Shown in pieces: positions 30,555-37,107 of a DNA stretch of 37,507 nucleotides. Source of the stretch: a virus; the IMG/VR virus record IMGVR_UViG_3300020219_000033, positions 1-37,507 of that record; one strand, given 5' to 3'. A model generated the notes under the pieces. That model ran no database searches. It was not told where the DNA came from and saw nothing but the letters and a program-made list of their open reading frames with translations. Numbering within the stretch: position 1 is the stretch's first letter; each line of letters begins with the position of its first letter. The translations under genes and the position numbers were made by a program.

Positions 30555-32104
30555 TGCAGCTCGCAGCCCAGCGCGCCGGCCGCCGGATCGACCGCGGCCC
30601 CAAGGGCATCGTGAAGAGCGTCCCTGCGCCCGTTGGCGGCTGGAACGCGCGCGACGAGATCGACAGCCTGGCCGACAACGAAGCGATCAGCCTGGTGAAC
30701 TGGTTCCCCGGTCAAGGGCAGTGCTCGATTCGCAACGGCGGAACCTCGCACGCGACCGGCCTTGGCGGGTCGGTTGAGTCGGGCGGCGAATTCAACGCCG
30801 GGGCCGTGCGCAAGATGTTCGCCTGCGCGAACAACAACATCTGGGACGCGACTGCTGCGGGCGCCGCTGTCTCGCTCGCCTCGGGTTTCACGAGCAATCG
30901 CTGGCAGTGGGCGCAGTTCGACGATGCGGGCGGCGGGGCGCGCGTGGGCTTGGTCAACGGCGCCGACGCACCGCAAGTGCATACCGGCGCGGCCGTGGCC
31001 GCCATGACGATCTCGGGTGTGGGTTTGACACCGGCCAACCTGAACGGCATCAACGTGTATCACGGGCGCTCGTATTTCTGGGACACGCGCACGCAGGATT
31101 TCTGGTACTCGGCGGTGAGCGCGCTCGGGGGCGTGCTGACCAAGTTCCCGCTCGGGCGCGTGGCCGGTACCGGCGGCAACCTCGTGGCCATGGGCACTTG
31201 GACGCGCGACGGCGGCTATGGCGCGCTCGATGATCTCGCGGTGTTCCTGCTCTCCTCGGGGGACGTGGTGATCTACTCGGGTGACAACCCGGGCGTCGCT
31301 GCTTCATGGACGCTGGTGGGTATTTTCAAGGTCGGGGCGCCGCTGGGAGTGCGCGCGCTGACCAAGGTTGGCGCCGATCTCATCATCTCGACGGTCGATG
31401 GCTACCAGCCGCTGTCCAAGGTGCTGGCCTCGGAGCGCACGAATCAGACGGATGCGCTATCGGACAAGATCCGAAAGGCGGTGCTGGCCGCCACCCGCAG
31501 TTATGCCTCGAATTTTGGCTGGCAGTCGATCTACTACCCGCTCGCGAACATGGGCATCTTCAACGTGCCGATCTCGTCGACCTCGTACGAACAGCACGTC
31601 CTTAACACGCTCACCGGCGCCTGGTGCAAGTTTCAGGGCGTGGATGCGCGTGCGTGGTGGATGTTCAACGACCGGCTTTATTACGGCGGCTCGGGTGTCG
31701 TGTACAAATTCGACGACGGAACGAGTGATGCGGGCGCGGCGATCGCGGCCAGTGCGCAGACGGCTTGGACGTACCTCGGCTCACGCTCGCGTCAGAAGCG
31801 ATTCACGGCCATGCGCCCGATGCTGCGCGTGAGCGGCTCGGTTGCGTTCTCTGCGGGTCTCGGCGTGGACTTCGGCCTGATCCGCACCTCACAAGCGGAT
31901 TCGTCGGGCGTGGCTGTTGCCTCCCCCTGGGGCTCGGTCTGGGGCTCGCCATGGTCGGACCTCTCGGCGATCAATGACAACTGGCTCGGGGCCGATGGCG
32001 CTGGCTACAACGTGTCGGCCGCGCTCGACATCCTGACTTCAACCCGGTCGGTCGACTGGTTTGCAACCCAATATATGTACGAACCCGGACGGGGAGGCTT
32101 CTAA
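30554..32104 (+). CDS. Tail hub/stabilisation protein (P22 gp10-like position)
   Basis: 516 residues from ATG 30554, overlapping the previous stop; the open frame extends upstream, but that part lies within the adaptor gene. An early segment PAPVGGWNARDEIDSLADNE followed by AISLVNWFPGQGQCSIRNG is typical of podovirus tail-hub proteins, whose bodies are repeated beta blades. Recurrent W/G/Y-rich strands (GRSYFWDTRTQDFWYSAVSA, AWWMFNDRLYYGGSGVVYKF) support a beta-propeller-like fold. The protein probably closes the portal channel beneath the adaptor and anchors the fibre. About the size of P22 gp10 (472 residues). Confidence 0.78.
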   Translation: MQLAAQRAGRRIDRGPKGIVKSVPAPVGGWNARDEIDSLADNEAISLVNWFPGQGQCSIRNGGTSHATGLGGSVESGGEFNAGAVRKMFACANNNIWDATAAGAAVSLASGFTSNRWQWAQFDDAGGGARVGLVNGADAPQVHTGAAVAAMTISGVGLTPANLNGINVYHGRSYFWDTRTQDFWYSAVSALGGVLTKFPLGRVAGTGGNLVAMGTWTRDGGYGALDDLAVFLLSSGDVVIYSGDNPGVAASWTLVGIFKVGAPLGVRALTKVGADLIISTVDGYQPLSKVLASERTNQTDALSDKIRKAVLAATRSYASNFGWQSIYYPLANMGIFNVPISSTSYEQHVLNTLTGAWCKFQGVDARAWWMFNDRLYYGGSGVVYKFDDGTSDAGAAIAASAQTAWTYLGSRSRQKRFTAMRPMLRVSGSVAFSAGLGVDFGLIRTSQADSSGVAVASPWGSVWGSPWSDLSAINDNWLGADGAGYNVSAALDILTSTRSVDWFATQYMYEPGRGGF

Positions 32105-33147
32105 TGGCTTGGGACGGCAACGGCACTTTTTCGCGCACGAACGGTGGCGGGCAGACGGGCGCCAGCACGTGGCAAAACGCGCAGGCGGCTGGTCACAACA
32201 TCGTTTCCAACCAGCACGACACGCACGATCAGGACATCGCCACCGGCCTGAATGCCGCGCTGACGAAAAATAACGAGACGAAGCCGACGGCGGATTTCCG
32301 GCCGAACGCGGACGCTGCCATCGACCTGGGGAGCGCAGCGCTCCAGTGGCGTGATTTGTTCCTTTCGCGTGATCTCGTGTTCGGCGGAAACATGGACGCG
32401 AAGAAGGGCGCGGACATCGCCTCGGCCGCCACAACCGATCTCGGAGCTACGCGCGGCTTGATGCACGACATCACGGGCACGACGCCGATTACATCTTTCG
32501 GCACGGGCGCCGAGGGCATGTTCAAGATCATCAAATTCGAGGGAGCCTTAACCCTCACGCACAACGCAACGAGTCTGATCCTTCCCGGTGCTGCAAACAT
32601 CACCACCGCCGATGGGGATGTAGCGATCATGGTTTCCGAGGGTTCGGGAAACTGGCGATGTGCCTCGTATCAGCCAGCAACCGTGTCTAAGTCCGCCTCC
32701 GTCTACCAGTACACCGCTTGGGATCCAAGCGACGTTGCGGGGACGGCCACGAACGCTCCTGCTACAGCCGCGGCGAGCATTACAGCGCCCGCATACCTCA
32801 CGATGGCCAACTCGTCTGGAACGCTAACGCTGACCTGCGTTAAGGCAGGGAACTACATTGTCACAGTGTCTGCTCAGAATGAGGGACTGGCTGGGATAAC
32901 CGATTTGTGGGTACGCATCACCAAGGGCGGAACCGGGACGCTCATCCCGAGTACGGTGGAATATCCGATCCATGTTTTCAGCGCTAACGGAGCGCAAGGC
33001 TTCTCCGGCAGCGTGCAATTTACAGCAACGCTTACAGCCGGGCAGACGGTCACCATTCTCCCCGCTTTGGGTGTTTTGGGGGCTGGCGTGGTGGGGAACT
33101 ACACGCAGCAATGCACGGTGACTGCGGCCTACGTGGGGAGCGCATGA
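32104..33147 (+). CDS. Tail fibre / receptor-binding protein
   Basis: 347 residues from ATG 32104 (TAATG overlap). An N-terminal anchor MAWDGNGTFSRTNGGGQTGA then HDTHDQDIATGLNAAL is a common virion-attachment module. A stem segment AAIDLGSAALQWRDLFLSRD matches the DLGS-x-x-x-x-WRDL-motif of phage fibres. The C-terminal 150 residues are T/A/V/G-rich beta strands (TLTLTCVKAGNYIVTVSAQN, GYSGSVQFTATLT-like pattern) resembling C1q/TNF-type trimeric knobs. It should bind the host receptor. It is short for a fibre, so it may be one of a pair or a compact spike; no enzymatic depolymerase motif was seen. Confidence 0.85.
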   Translation: MAWDGNGTFSRTNGGGQTGASTWQNAQAAGHNIVSNQHDTHDQDIATGLNAALTKNNETKPTADFRPNADAAIDLGSAALQWRDLFLSRDLVFGGNMDAKKGADIASAATTDLGATRGLMHDITGTTPITSFGTGAEGMFKIIKFEGALTLTHNATSLILPGAANITTADGDVAIMVSEGSGNWRCASYQPATVSKSASVYQYTAWDPSDVAGTATNAPATAAASITAPAYLTMANSSGTLTLTCVKAGNYIVTVSAQNEGLAGITDLWVRITKGGTGTLIPSTVEYPIHVFSANGAQGFSGSVQFTATLTAGQTVTILPALGVLGAGVVGNYTQQCTVTAAYVGSA

Positions 33148-33377
33148 TGGCTAACAAGCGATTGATGTGGGGTGAAAGAGTAATCGGGGACTACCCGCAT
33201 GACTGGGAGCCGCCCGAGGAAAGCGATCTGCACAAGGGCATAGCGGACGGGTCAATGACGTTTGTTGAATCTCCAGCCGAACCCGTCAAGGAAGTCGGGC
33301 GACCGCGCACTCTCGTTGACCAGATCGTCGCCAATCCGGACGAACTGGCGAAGCTGAAAACGGCGCTCGGCCTCTAA
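33144..33377 (+). CDS. Small protein downstream of the tail fibre
   Basis: 77 residues from ATG 33144, overlapping the fibre stop; ATG 33147 is equally possible. The sequence reads ANKRLMWGERVIGDYPHDWE then VGRPRTLVDQIVANPDELAK, ending in LKTALGL. It resembles small fibre-assembly or hinge-associated proteins only by place. No domain recognised. Confidence 0.7.
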   Translation: MMANKRLMWGERVIGDYPHDWEPPEESDLHKGIADGSMTFVESPAEPVKEVGRPRTLVDQIVANPDELAKLKTALGL

Positions 33378-33398
33378 CCCAACACGAAGAAACTCCCA

Positions 33399-33725
33399 AT
33401 GGAAATCCTCCGCACAGACGCAGAGATCCGCAAGCTAGCCGAGGAGCGCGCACGCGCCAGCGGGTCGGAATGGCAGGCTGCCGAGGCCGAAGAGATCGGG
33501 CTGACTCATCGGGTTGACGCGCTCGAACGAAAGTTCATCGAGGCGTTTCCTGCCGGGGATTGGGCGGGGCACTGCCGCTATCACCAAGTGCAGATCGAGC
33601 TACTGCTCGAGCGGCGCAAGATGGTCGCAGCGTTGACGCAAAAAACGCTGGAAGCCTTTGTGCTGGCGGCGATCGTCGCTCTAGGGGTTGCGGTTTGGCA
33701 GTACATCAAGACGCAGCTCAAATGA
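33399..33725 (+). CDS. Tail-anchored membrane protein of the lysis block
   Basis: 108 residues from ATG 33399. The first 85 residues are charged and helical (AEIRKLAEERARASGSEWQA, FIEAFPAGDWAGHCRYHQVQ). One C-terminal transmembrane helix follows (VLAAIVALGVAVWQYIKTQ) with a short basic tail. C-terminal single-pass proteins are common immediately upstream of holin/endolysin genes, where they may serve as holin, antiholin or lysis accessory. Which applies is not determined. Confidence 0.72.
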   Translation: MEILRTDAEIRKLAEERARASGSEWQAAEAEEIGLTHRVDALERKFIEAFPAGDWAGHCRYHQVQIELLLERRKMVAALTQKTLEAFVLAAIVALGVAVWQYIKTQLK

Positions 33726-33753
33726 AAACCGCTGCTCTCCTCGCGTGGCTGCC

Positions 33754-33978
33754 ATGAACCTCATAGACGACTGGCAGGCGCTTGCGCCGAAGCTCTGGAG
33801 CATCCGTCTGGCGTTGCTGGCGTCAGGGCTTGGCGTGCTCGAGATAACGTTGCCGCTCTTCCAGAGCTTCGTCCCGCCGATGTACTTCGGTGTCGCGTCG
33901 GTGCTGGTCGGCCTCGCCTCGGCGTTTGCTCGCATCGTCGCGCAGCCGCAAGCCCGCGCGGACGTGGCGCAGGAATGA
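33754..33978 (+). CDS. Holin-like protein with two transmembrane segments
   Basis: 74 residues from ATG 33754; a TTG at 33688 is in frame but would overlap the previous gene and is less likely. Residues 17-36 (SIRLALLASGLGVLEITLPL) and 42-62 (PPMYFGVASVLVGLASAFAR) are hydrophobic helices joined by FQSF, with the tail IVAQPQARADVAQE. This W-S-x-R-L-A-x-L...F-A-R-x-V-x-Q-P pattern is common in small phage holins. Its stop overlaps the endolysin start, which fits a holin that releases or activates that enzyme. Confidence 0.8.
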   Translation: MNLIDDWQALAPKLWSIRLALLASGLGVLEITLPLFQSFVPPMYFGVASVLVGLASAFARIVAQPQARADVAQE

Positions 33979-34478
33979 TGCCCGGACAGCCACAGCGGGC
34001 AAGGGTGCTAGTCGCCGCGCTGACATTGAGCGCCGTGGCCTTCGTGGCAATCACCACACGCGAGGGCTACACCGACAAAGCTGTGATCCCCGTACCGGGT
34101 GACGTGCCAACGATTGGATTTGGCACGACCGAAGGGGTGAAACTTGGGGACAAGACGACGCCACCGAAAGCACTTGAGCGGGCACTGCGGGACGTCTCGA
34201 CCTTCGAAGGGGCGCTCAAGCGCTGCGTGACCGCGCCGCTCAGCCAGGCCGAGTACGACTTGTTCGTAGACCTGAGCTACAACATCGGGGCGACTGGATT
34301 TTGCACCTCGACCATCGTGAAGCGGCTGAATGCGCGCGACTACGCCGGCGCGTGTGACGCGATTTTGATGTGGAAGAAGTTCAACGGCTTTGATTGCACC
34401 ACGCCGGGTAACAGGATCTGCGCGGGCCTGTGGACCGACCGGCTCCGGGTGCACGCGCTTTGCCTGGCCGCGCAATGA
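33975..34478 (+). CDS. SAR-type lysozyme endolysin (GH24)
   Basis: 167 residues from ATG 33975 (ATGA overlap with the holin gene); ATG 33978 is also possible. Residues 9-28 (ARVLVAALTLSAVAFVAITT) form an N-terminal signal-anchor-release helix that would tether the enzyme inactive in the membrane. The active-site region is TREGYTDKAVIPVPGDVPTI, with Glu 30 as catalytic acid, Asp 43 and Thr 46, then GFGTT. DLFVDLSYNIGATGF matches the family's N-[IV]-G helix. The enzyme would hydrolyse the glycan strands of peptidoglycan on depolarisation of the membrane by the holin. Confidence 0.9.
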   Translation: MMPGQPQRARVLVAALTLSAVAFVAITTREGYTDKAVIPVPGDVPTIGFGTTEGVKLGDKTTPPKALERALRDVSTFEGALKRCVTAPLSQAEYDLFVDLSYNIGATGFCTSTIVKRLNARDYAGACDAILMWKKFNGFDCTTPGNRICAGLWTDRLRVHALCLAAQ

Positions 34479-34966
34479 TCCCGCCCGCGCTGATAAAGCC
34501 TCTGATCTACGCCGGGGTCGTCATCGGTATCTTCGCGGCCGGCTGGTTCAAGGGCAACGCGCACGGAACCCAGAAGCTGGCCGACTTTCAGGGCAAGCAG
34601 GCAATCCAAGCGGTCAGGATCGTGACACGGCAGGGGGCTGTGACCGAACGAGTCGTGACCGAGTACCGGGACCGCGCCGCAAAGACTCGCACCGTGACCG
34701 AGACAATCGAAAAAGAGGTGACCAAGTATGTCGAATCCAAGCCGCTTACTCTGTCTTGCACTCTGGATGCTCAGTGGGTGCGCCTCCACGACGCCGCCGC
34801 TGGTGCCGTTCCCGAGCCCGCCACACGAGTTGATGACCCCGCCACCGGCCCTACAGCCGCTTCCGCGCTCCCCACGATCACCGGCAACTACCGCACCTAT
34901 CAAGAGGTCGCCGACCGGCTGAGAGCCTTGCAGGCGTGGGTGAAGGGGCAGGGCGAGGTCCGGTAG
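34475..34966 (+). CDS. Rz-like inner-membrane spanin
   Basis: 163 residues from ATG 34475, overlapping the endolysin stop. One N-terminal transmembrane segment (LIKPLIYAGVVIGIFAAGWF) is followed by a periplasmic coiled-coil region (KLADFQGKQAIQAVRIVTRQ, RDRAAKTRTVTETIEKEV). It contains an out-of-frame ORF for the Rz1 outer-membrane lipoprotein at 34728-34922. The pair spans the periplasm to fuse membranes in the final step of lysis. Architecture and position are typical. Confidence 0.88.
   Translation: MIPPALIKPLIYAGVVIGIFAAGWFKGNAHGTQKLADFQGKQAIQAVRIVTRQGAVTERVVTEYRDRAAKTRTVTETIEKEVTKYVESKPLTLSCTLDAQWVRLHDAAAGAVPEPATRVDDPATGPTAASALPTITGNYRTYQEVADRLRALQAWVKGQGEVR
34728..34922 (+). CDS. Rz1-like outer-membrane spanin lipoprotein, nested in Rz
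   Basis: 64 residues in an alternative frame fully inside the Rz gene. The lipobox is clear: LALWMLSGCAS, with lipidation at the Cys after a short hydrophobic signal starting MSNPSRLLCL. The mature part is proline-rich (TPPLVPFPSPPHELMTPPPA), the hallmark of Rz1. It would be anchored in the outer membrane and pair with the Rz coiled coil. Confidence 0.87.
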   Translation: MSNPSRLLCLALWMLSGCASTTPPLVPFPSPPHELMTPPPALQPLPRSPRSPATTAPIKRSPTG

Positions 34967-34981
34967 GCGGGAATTGCGGAA

Positions 34982-35004
34982 TTTTCCCCACCCTTACCCC
35001 AACC
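34982..35004 (+). repeat. Putative integrase arm-type site, left
   Basis: A C-rich direct repeat starting ttttccccacccttacccca. It matches 35181-35203 at 20 of 23 bases, in the same orientation. The two copies flank the attP core at about 80 and 40 bases. Paired direct repeats flanking the core are expected of integrase arm sites. Confidence 0.55.
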
Positions 35005-35080
35005 GGGGCCGATTCTGACGGTTTCGAGGCTGGCCTGGCGCCCGCTGTCATAGGCAAACCGACTGCGCCTGTGTGCGACA

Positions 35081-35142
35081 ATCGGTCTTGAAAACCGGCA
35101 AGGCGAAAGCCTTCGTGGGTTCGAATCCCACCCCTTCCGCCA
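35081..35142 (+). other. attP core: 3' part of tRNA-Ser(UGA)
   Basis: Covers the anticodon stem-loop (CTTGAAA loop at 35087-35093, anticodon TGA), a long variable arm (AGGC-GAAA-GCCT), T arm GTGGG-TTCGAAT-CCCAC and the acceptor strand CCCTTCC with G-CCA. There is no complementary GGAAGGG or D-arm upstream, so this is not a complete tRNA. The adjacent integrase and this fragment mean the phage integrates into the host tRNA-Ser(UGA) gene and restores its 3' end. The precise crossover lies within this block. Confidence 0.88.
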
Positions 35143-35156
35143 CTGAAAACAGTGAT

Positions 35157-36155
35157 TTAGCCGGACGTCCCGCCCGGCAGTTTTCCCCGCCCTTTCCCCA
35201 CCCCGAGCACCGGTAGAGCGCCTACCGCGTCCCGTAAATGCTCCGGCGCGAGGTGTGCATACCGGTTCGTGACCGCCAAAGACGAGTGCCCGAGAAGGTC
35301 GCGCACCGCGGTAAGCGGTTTTCCGGCCTGCACGAGCCACGAAGCGTAGGTGTGCCGGAGGTCGTGCCAGCGGAAATCCTCGATTCCAGACGCGCGACAA
35401 GCCGCTAGGAAGTGATTCCTGAGCATGGAGTGGTGGATGCCCCAGGGCAGGCGCTTGCGTGCAATGGCGGCCGCCTGCGGGGGCAGCGGGATCGCCCTTG
35501 GCTTGCCGCTCTTGGTGTTCGACCCCAGAAGCAGGACGCCACCCCGAATCTGCCCCGGCTGGAGGGCGAGGAGCTCGCTGCGGCGCAACCCGGTCAGGGC
35601 CGCGAAGCGGATCATGTCAGCAACCAAGGGGGGCGCTTTGGCCGCGAGCCGGTCAACGTCCTTCGGGCTCAGATACCGGTGCCGGTGGGTGTTTTCGGGC
35701 AGGAGGACGATCCGCCGGCCAAGGGGGAGGTCGGTCCAGCCCCATTTCTCGGCCAGGTTCCCCACCCGGCGCAGGAGGGCGACGTATCGATTGATGGCGG
35801 CAGCGCTCAGGTTCTCCCGCCGGCCGTCGGTCTTGACGCGATCGGCAAGCTCGGGAAGCTGCTCGAGGCTCATCTTGCCGGCGTACTTGCGCAGGACCGG
35901 GACGCGGTAGGCTAGGTCTCGGGGCCAGCTTTTCAGGTGCTTGGCCGAGGTCTCAACCCAGCGATCGATTGCCGTGACGATCAGGTATTTTTGACGACTG
36001 CCAATTTGGGTGTCGATTTGCTCGCGGCGGACCAGAGCTTCGAGCGCCTTCGCGTCGGCTCGGGTTGCGTCCCGAGGAAGTGTTCGCTCAACACGCGAGC
36101 CACCCCCGAGGCGCACCCTGATTTGCCAGCGCTGCCCAACCTTTCGGACCGACAT
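35157..36155 (-). CDS. int: Tyrosine recombinase integrase
   Basis: 332 residues from ATG 36155. The N-terminal 60 residues (SVRKVGQRWQIRVRLGGGSR, RDATRADAKALEAL) look like an arm-binding domain, followed by a SAM-like core-binding region. The catalytic set is complete: Arg 191 in TGLRRSEL, Lys 215 in NTKSGKPR, His 264 and Arg 267 in HDLRHTYAS, His 290 in LLGHSS and nucleophile Tyr 299 in TNRYAHL. It inserts phage DNA into the host tRNA-Ser gene using the attP block just past its 3' end. It is the last gene of the leftward operon and overlaps the excisionase-like ORF by 175 bp. Confidence 0.96.
   Translation of the reverse strand: MSVRKVGQRWQIRVRLGGGSRVERTLPRDATRADAKALEALVRREQIDTQIGSRQKYLIVTAIDRWVETSAKHLKSWPRDLAYRVPVLRKYAGKMSLEQLPELADRVKTDGRRENLSAAAINRYVALLRRVGNLAEKWGWTDLPLGRRIVLLPENTHRHRYLSPKDVDRLAAKAPPLVADMIRFAALTGLRRSELLALQPGQIRGGVLLLGSNTKSGKPRAIPLPPQAAAIARKRLPWGIHHSMLRNHFLAACRASGIEDFRWHDLRHTYASWLVQAGKPLTAVRDLLGHSSLAVTNRYAHLAPEHLRDAVGALPVLGVGKGRGKLPGGTSG
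35181..35203 (+). repeat. Putative integrase arm-type site, right
   Basis: The second copy of the C-rich direct repeat (20 of 23 bases identical to 34982-35004), located inside the 3' end of int where it encodes the GKGRGKLPGG tail. It lies on the other side of the attP core. Confidence 0.55.
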
Positions 36156-36322
36156 GGAACCTCCGCCGCGGCAATGTAGCGGTCAAGCTCGGAGTGCGCA
36201 ACCAGGCGCCGGCGCCGGACCATGGTGGCAACGAGTTTGCCGTCGTTGATCTCGCGCTCGACCGTGCGCTTGGAGACACGCAAGGTCGTGGCGCATTCGT
36301 CGAGGGTGAGCAGCTCAGTCAT
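35981..36322 (-). CDS. Excisionase-like HTH protein overlapping int
   Basis: 113 residues from ATG 36322 (ATGA overlap with the HNH gene). Residues 1-52 show the winged-helix HTH_17 pattern: LLTLDECATTLRVSKRTVER then EINDGKLVATMVRRRRLVAH SELDRYI in sequence, as in phage excisionases. After residue 55 the frame stays open through the int N-terminal region for another 175 bp, giving a basic tail (RRRSKLWSAASKSTPKLAVV). The tail may be genuine or partly non-functional. The protein probably bends attachment-site DNA with integrase during excision. Confidence 0.8.
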   Translation of the reverse strand: MTELLTLDECATTLRVSKRTVEREINDGKLVATMVRRRRLVAHSELDRYIAAAEVPCRSERLGSAGKSGCASGVARVLSEHFLGTQPEPTRRRSKLWSAASKSTPKLAVVKNT

Positions 36323-36699
36323 TGCGTGTCGTCGAATAGTTCGGCATGCGCCCGACCCGCGCGGCGCGTCATGTACGCCGTCCGGATGTGGTGCGGTAGG
36401 TCGTAGGCCAAATGGCAGCGCTGGCACCAGGCGCGCAGGTTGTCGTCGAGGCAGTGCTCGAGCGTGTGGTCGAGGTGGCCAATCGTGAGCACGATGTATG
36501 TTGTTGCATCGCCATCGACAAGTGACCACGTTTCGGCCTGCATCGGATTCGAGGTTAAATCGCCAGTCTCGCGGTTGCGGTAGACGTGATTTGGCACGCC
36601 GCAGTTTTCGCACTTGTTGCCCGCGCGCTCGAGGATGCGCTTCCGAATCTGTTTCCAGTCCGCCGGATAGCGCGCGCGGTTTTCAGGCTTGATCGGCAC
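36319..36699 (-). CDS. HNH endonuclease
   Basis: 126 residues from GTG 36699, favoured because PIKPENRARYPADWKQIR is the usual opening of this family. A zinc knuckle pair is CENCG and CQRCH. The HNH core is TIGHLDHTLEHCLDDNLRAW then CQRCHLAYD, with the His-Asn-His residues in order. Such phage HNH proteins often lie near terminases; here it is within the leftward operon between a small gene and the excisionase. It could be a free-standing homing-type or packaging-related nuclease. Confidence 0.88.
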   Translation of the reverse strand: MPIKPENRARYPADWKQIRKRILERAGNKCENCGVPNHVYRNRETGDLTSNPMQAETWSLVDGDATTYIVLTIGHLDHTLEHCLDDNLRAWCQRCHLAYDLPHHIRTAYMTRRAGRAHAELFDDTQ

Positions 36700-36922
36700 G
36701 GCGCTCCCTGAACGAATACACCCGCACCACGCCCTGCGCATCGACGTAGCGCAGACCCGGCTTCGGTGGTGGCGTGGGCTTCGGTGGCGTGCTCGGAAAC
36801 GGCCAGGGCTGGCTTGGGGCGATGGCCGTGCGCGACGGCTGCGGCCCGGCGGTGCGCCACTTCCTCTTTTTCGCCCGCTTTTGAGGGCGGGCCCTGTCCA
36901 CCGGGCGGCTGTGGCCGGTCAC
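36683..36922 (-). CDS. Small basic protein, unknown function
   Basis: 79 residues from GTG 36922, overlapping the Lar-like stop (GTGA) and the HNH start by 17 bp. The N-terminal 25 residues are strongly basic (RARPQKRAKKRKWRT), the middle is proline-rich (PFPSTPPKPTPPPKPG), and the end LRYVDAQGVVRVYSFRERRA looks like a short beta hairpin. No family recognised. The tight overlaps on both sides support it being a real gene. Confidence 0.65.
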   Translation of the reverse strand: MTGHSRPVDRARPQKRAKKRKWRTAGPQPSRTAIAPSQPWPFPSTPPKPTPPPKPGLRYVDAQGVVRVYSFRERRADQA

Positions 36923-37107
36923 GCCTCAGCCCGCTTGTTCCAAATCTCGATTGCCTTTGGGCCGAGGTTCGTCTTGCCGTCGTCATTCTGATACGGCCCG
37001 GTGGTTCCGCATTCGTTGCAGCACACGGCCCAGATGCCCATTTCGATCTCGTCAATGGCCGGGTCGGTGTCGCCGCAGAACGGGCACGGCAGGATGGCAG
37101 CGGTCAT
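36919..37107 (-). CDS. Lar-like zinc-finger protein
   Basis: 62 residues from ATG 37107, overlapping the repeat protein's stop (ATGA). It begins TAAILPCPFCGDTDPAIDEI, then VCCNECGTTGPYQNDDG and AIEIWNKRA. The C-P-F-C-G...C-x-x-C-G and final A-x-x-x-W-N-x-R pattern defines the Lar restriction-alleviation-like family. Members of the Rac prophage reduce type I restriction; that role here is by family resemblance only. Confidence 0.85.
   Translation of the reverse strand: MTAAILPCPFCGDTDPAIDEIEMGIWAVCCNECGTTGPYQNDDGKTNLGPKAIEIWNKRAEA

Noticed and set aside
35041-35142. Complete phage-encoded tRNA-Ser
   Set aside because: Only the anticodon arm to the CCA end is present; no matching 5' acceptor strand or D arm upstream, so it is an attachment-site fragment.
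34900-35400. Minus-strand ORF of 166 codons containing KGWDSNPR
   Set aside because: It reads antisense through the tRNA-Ser fragment; that peptide is a well-known artefact of antisense tRNA translation, and the frame overlaps int, attP and Rz.
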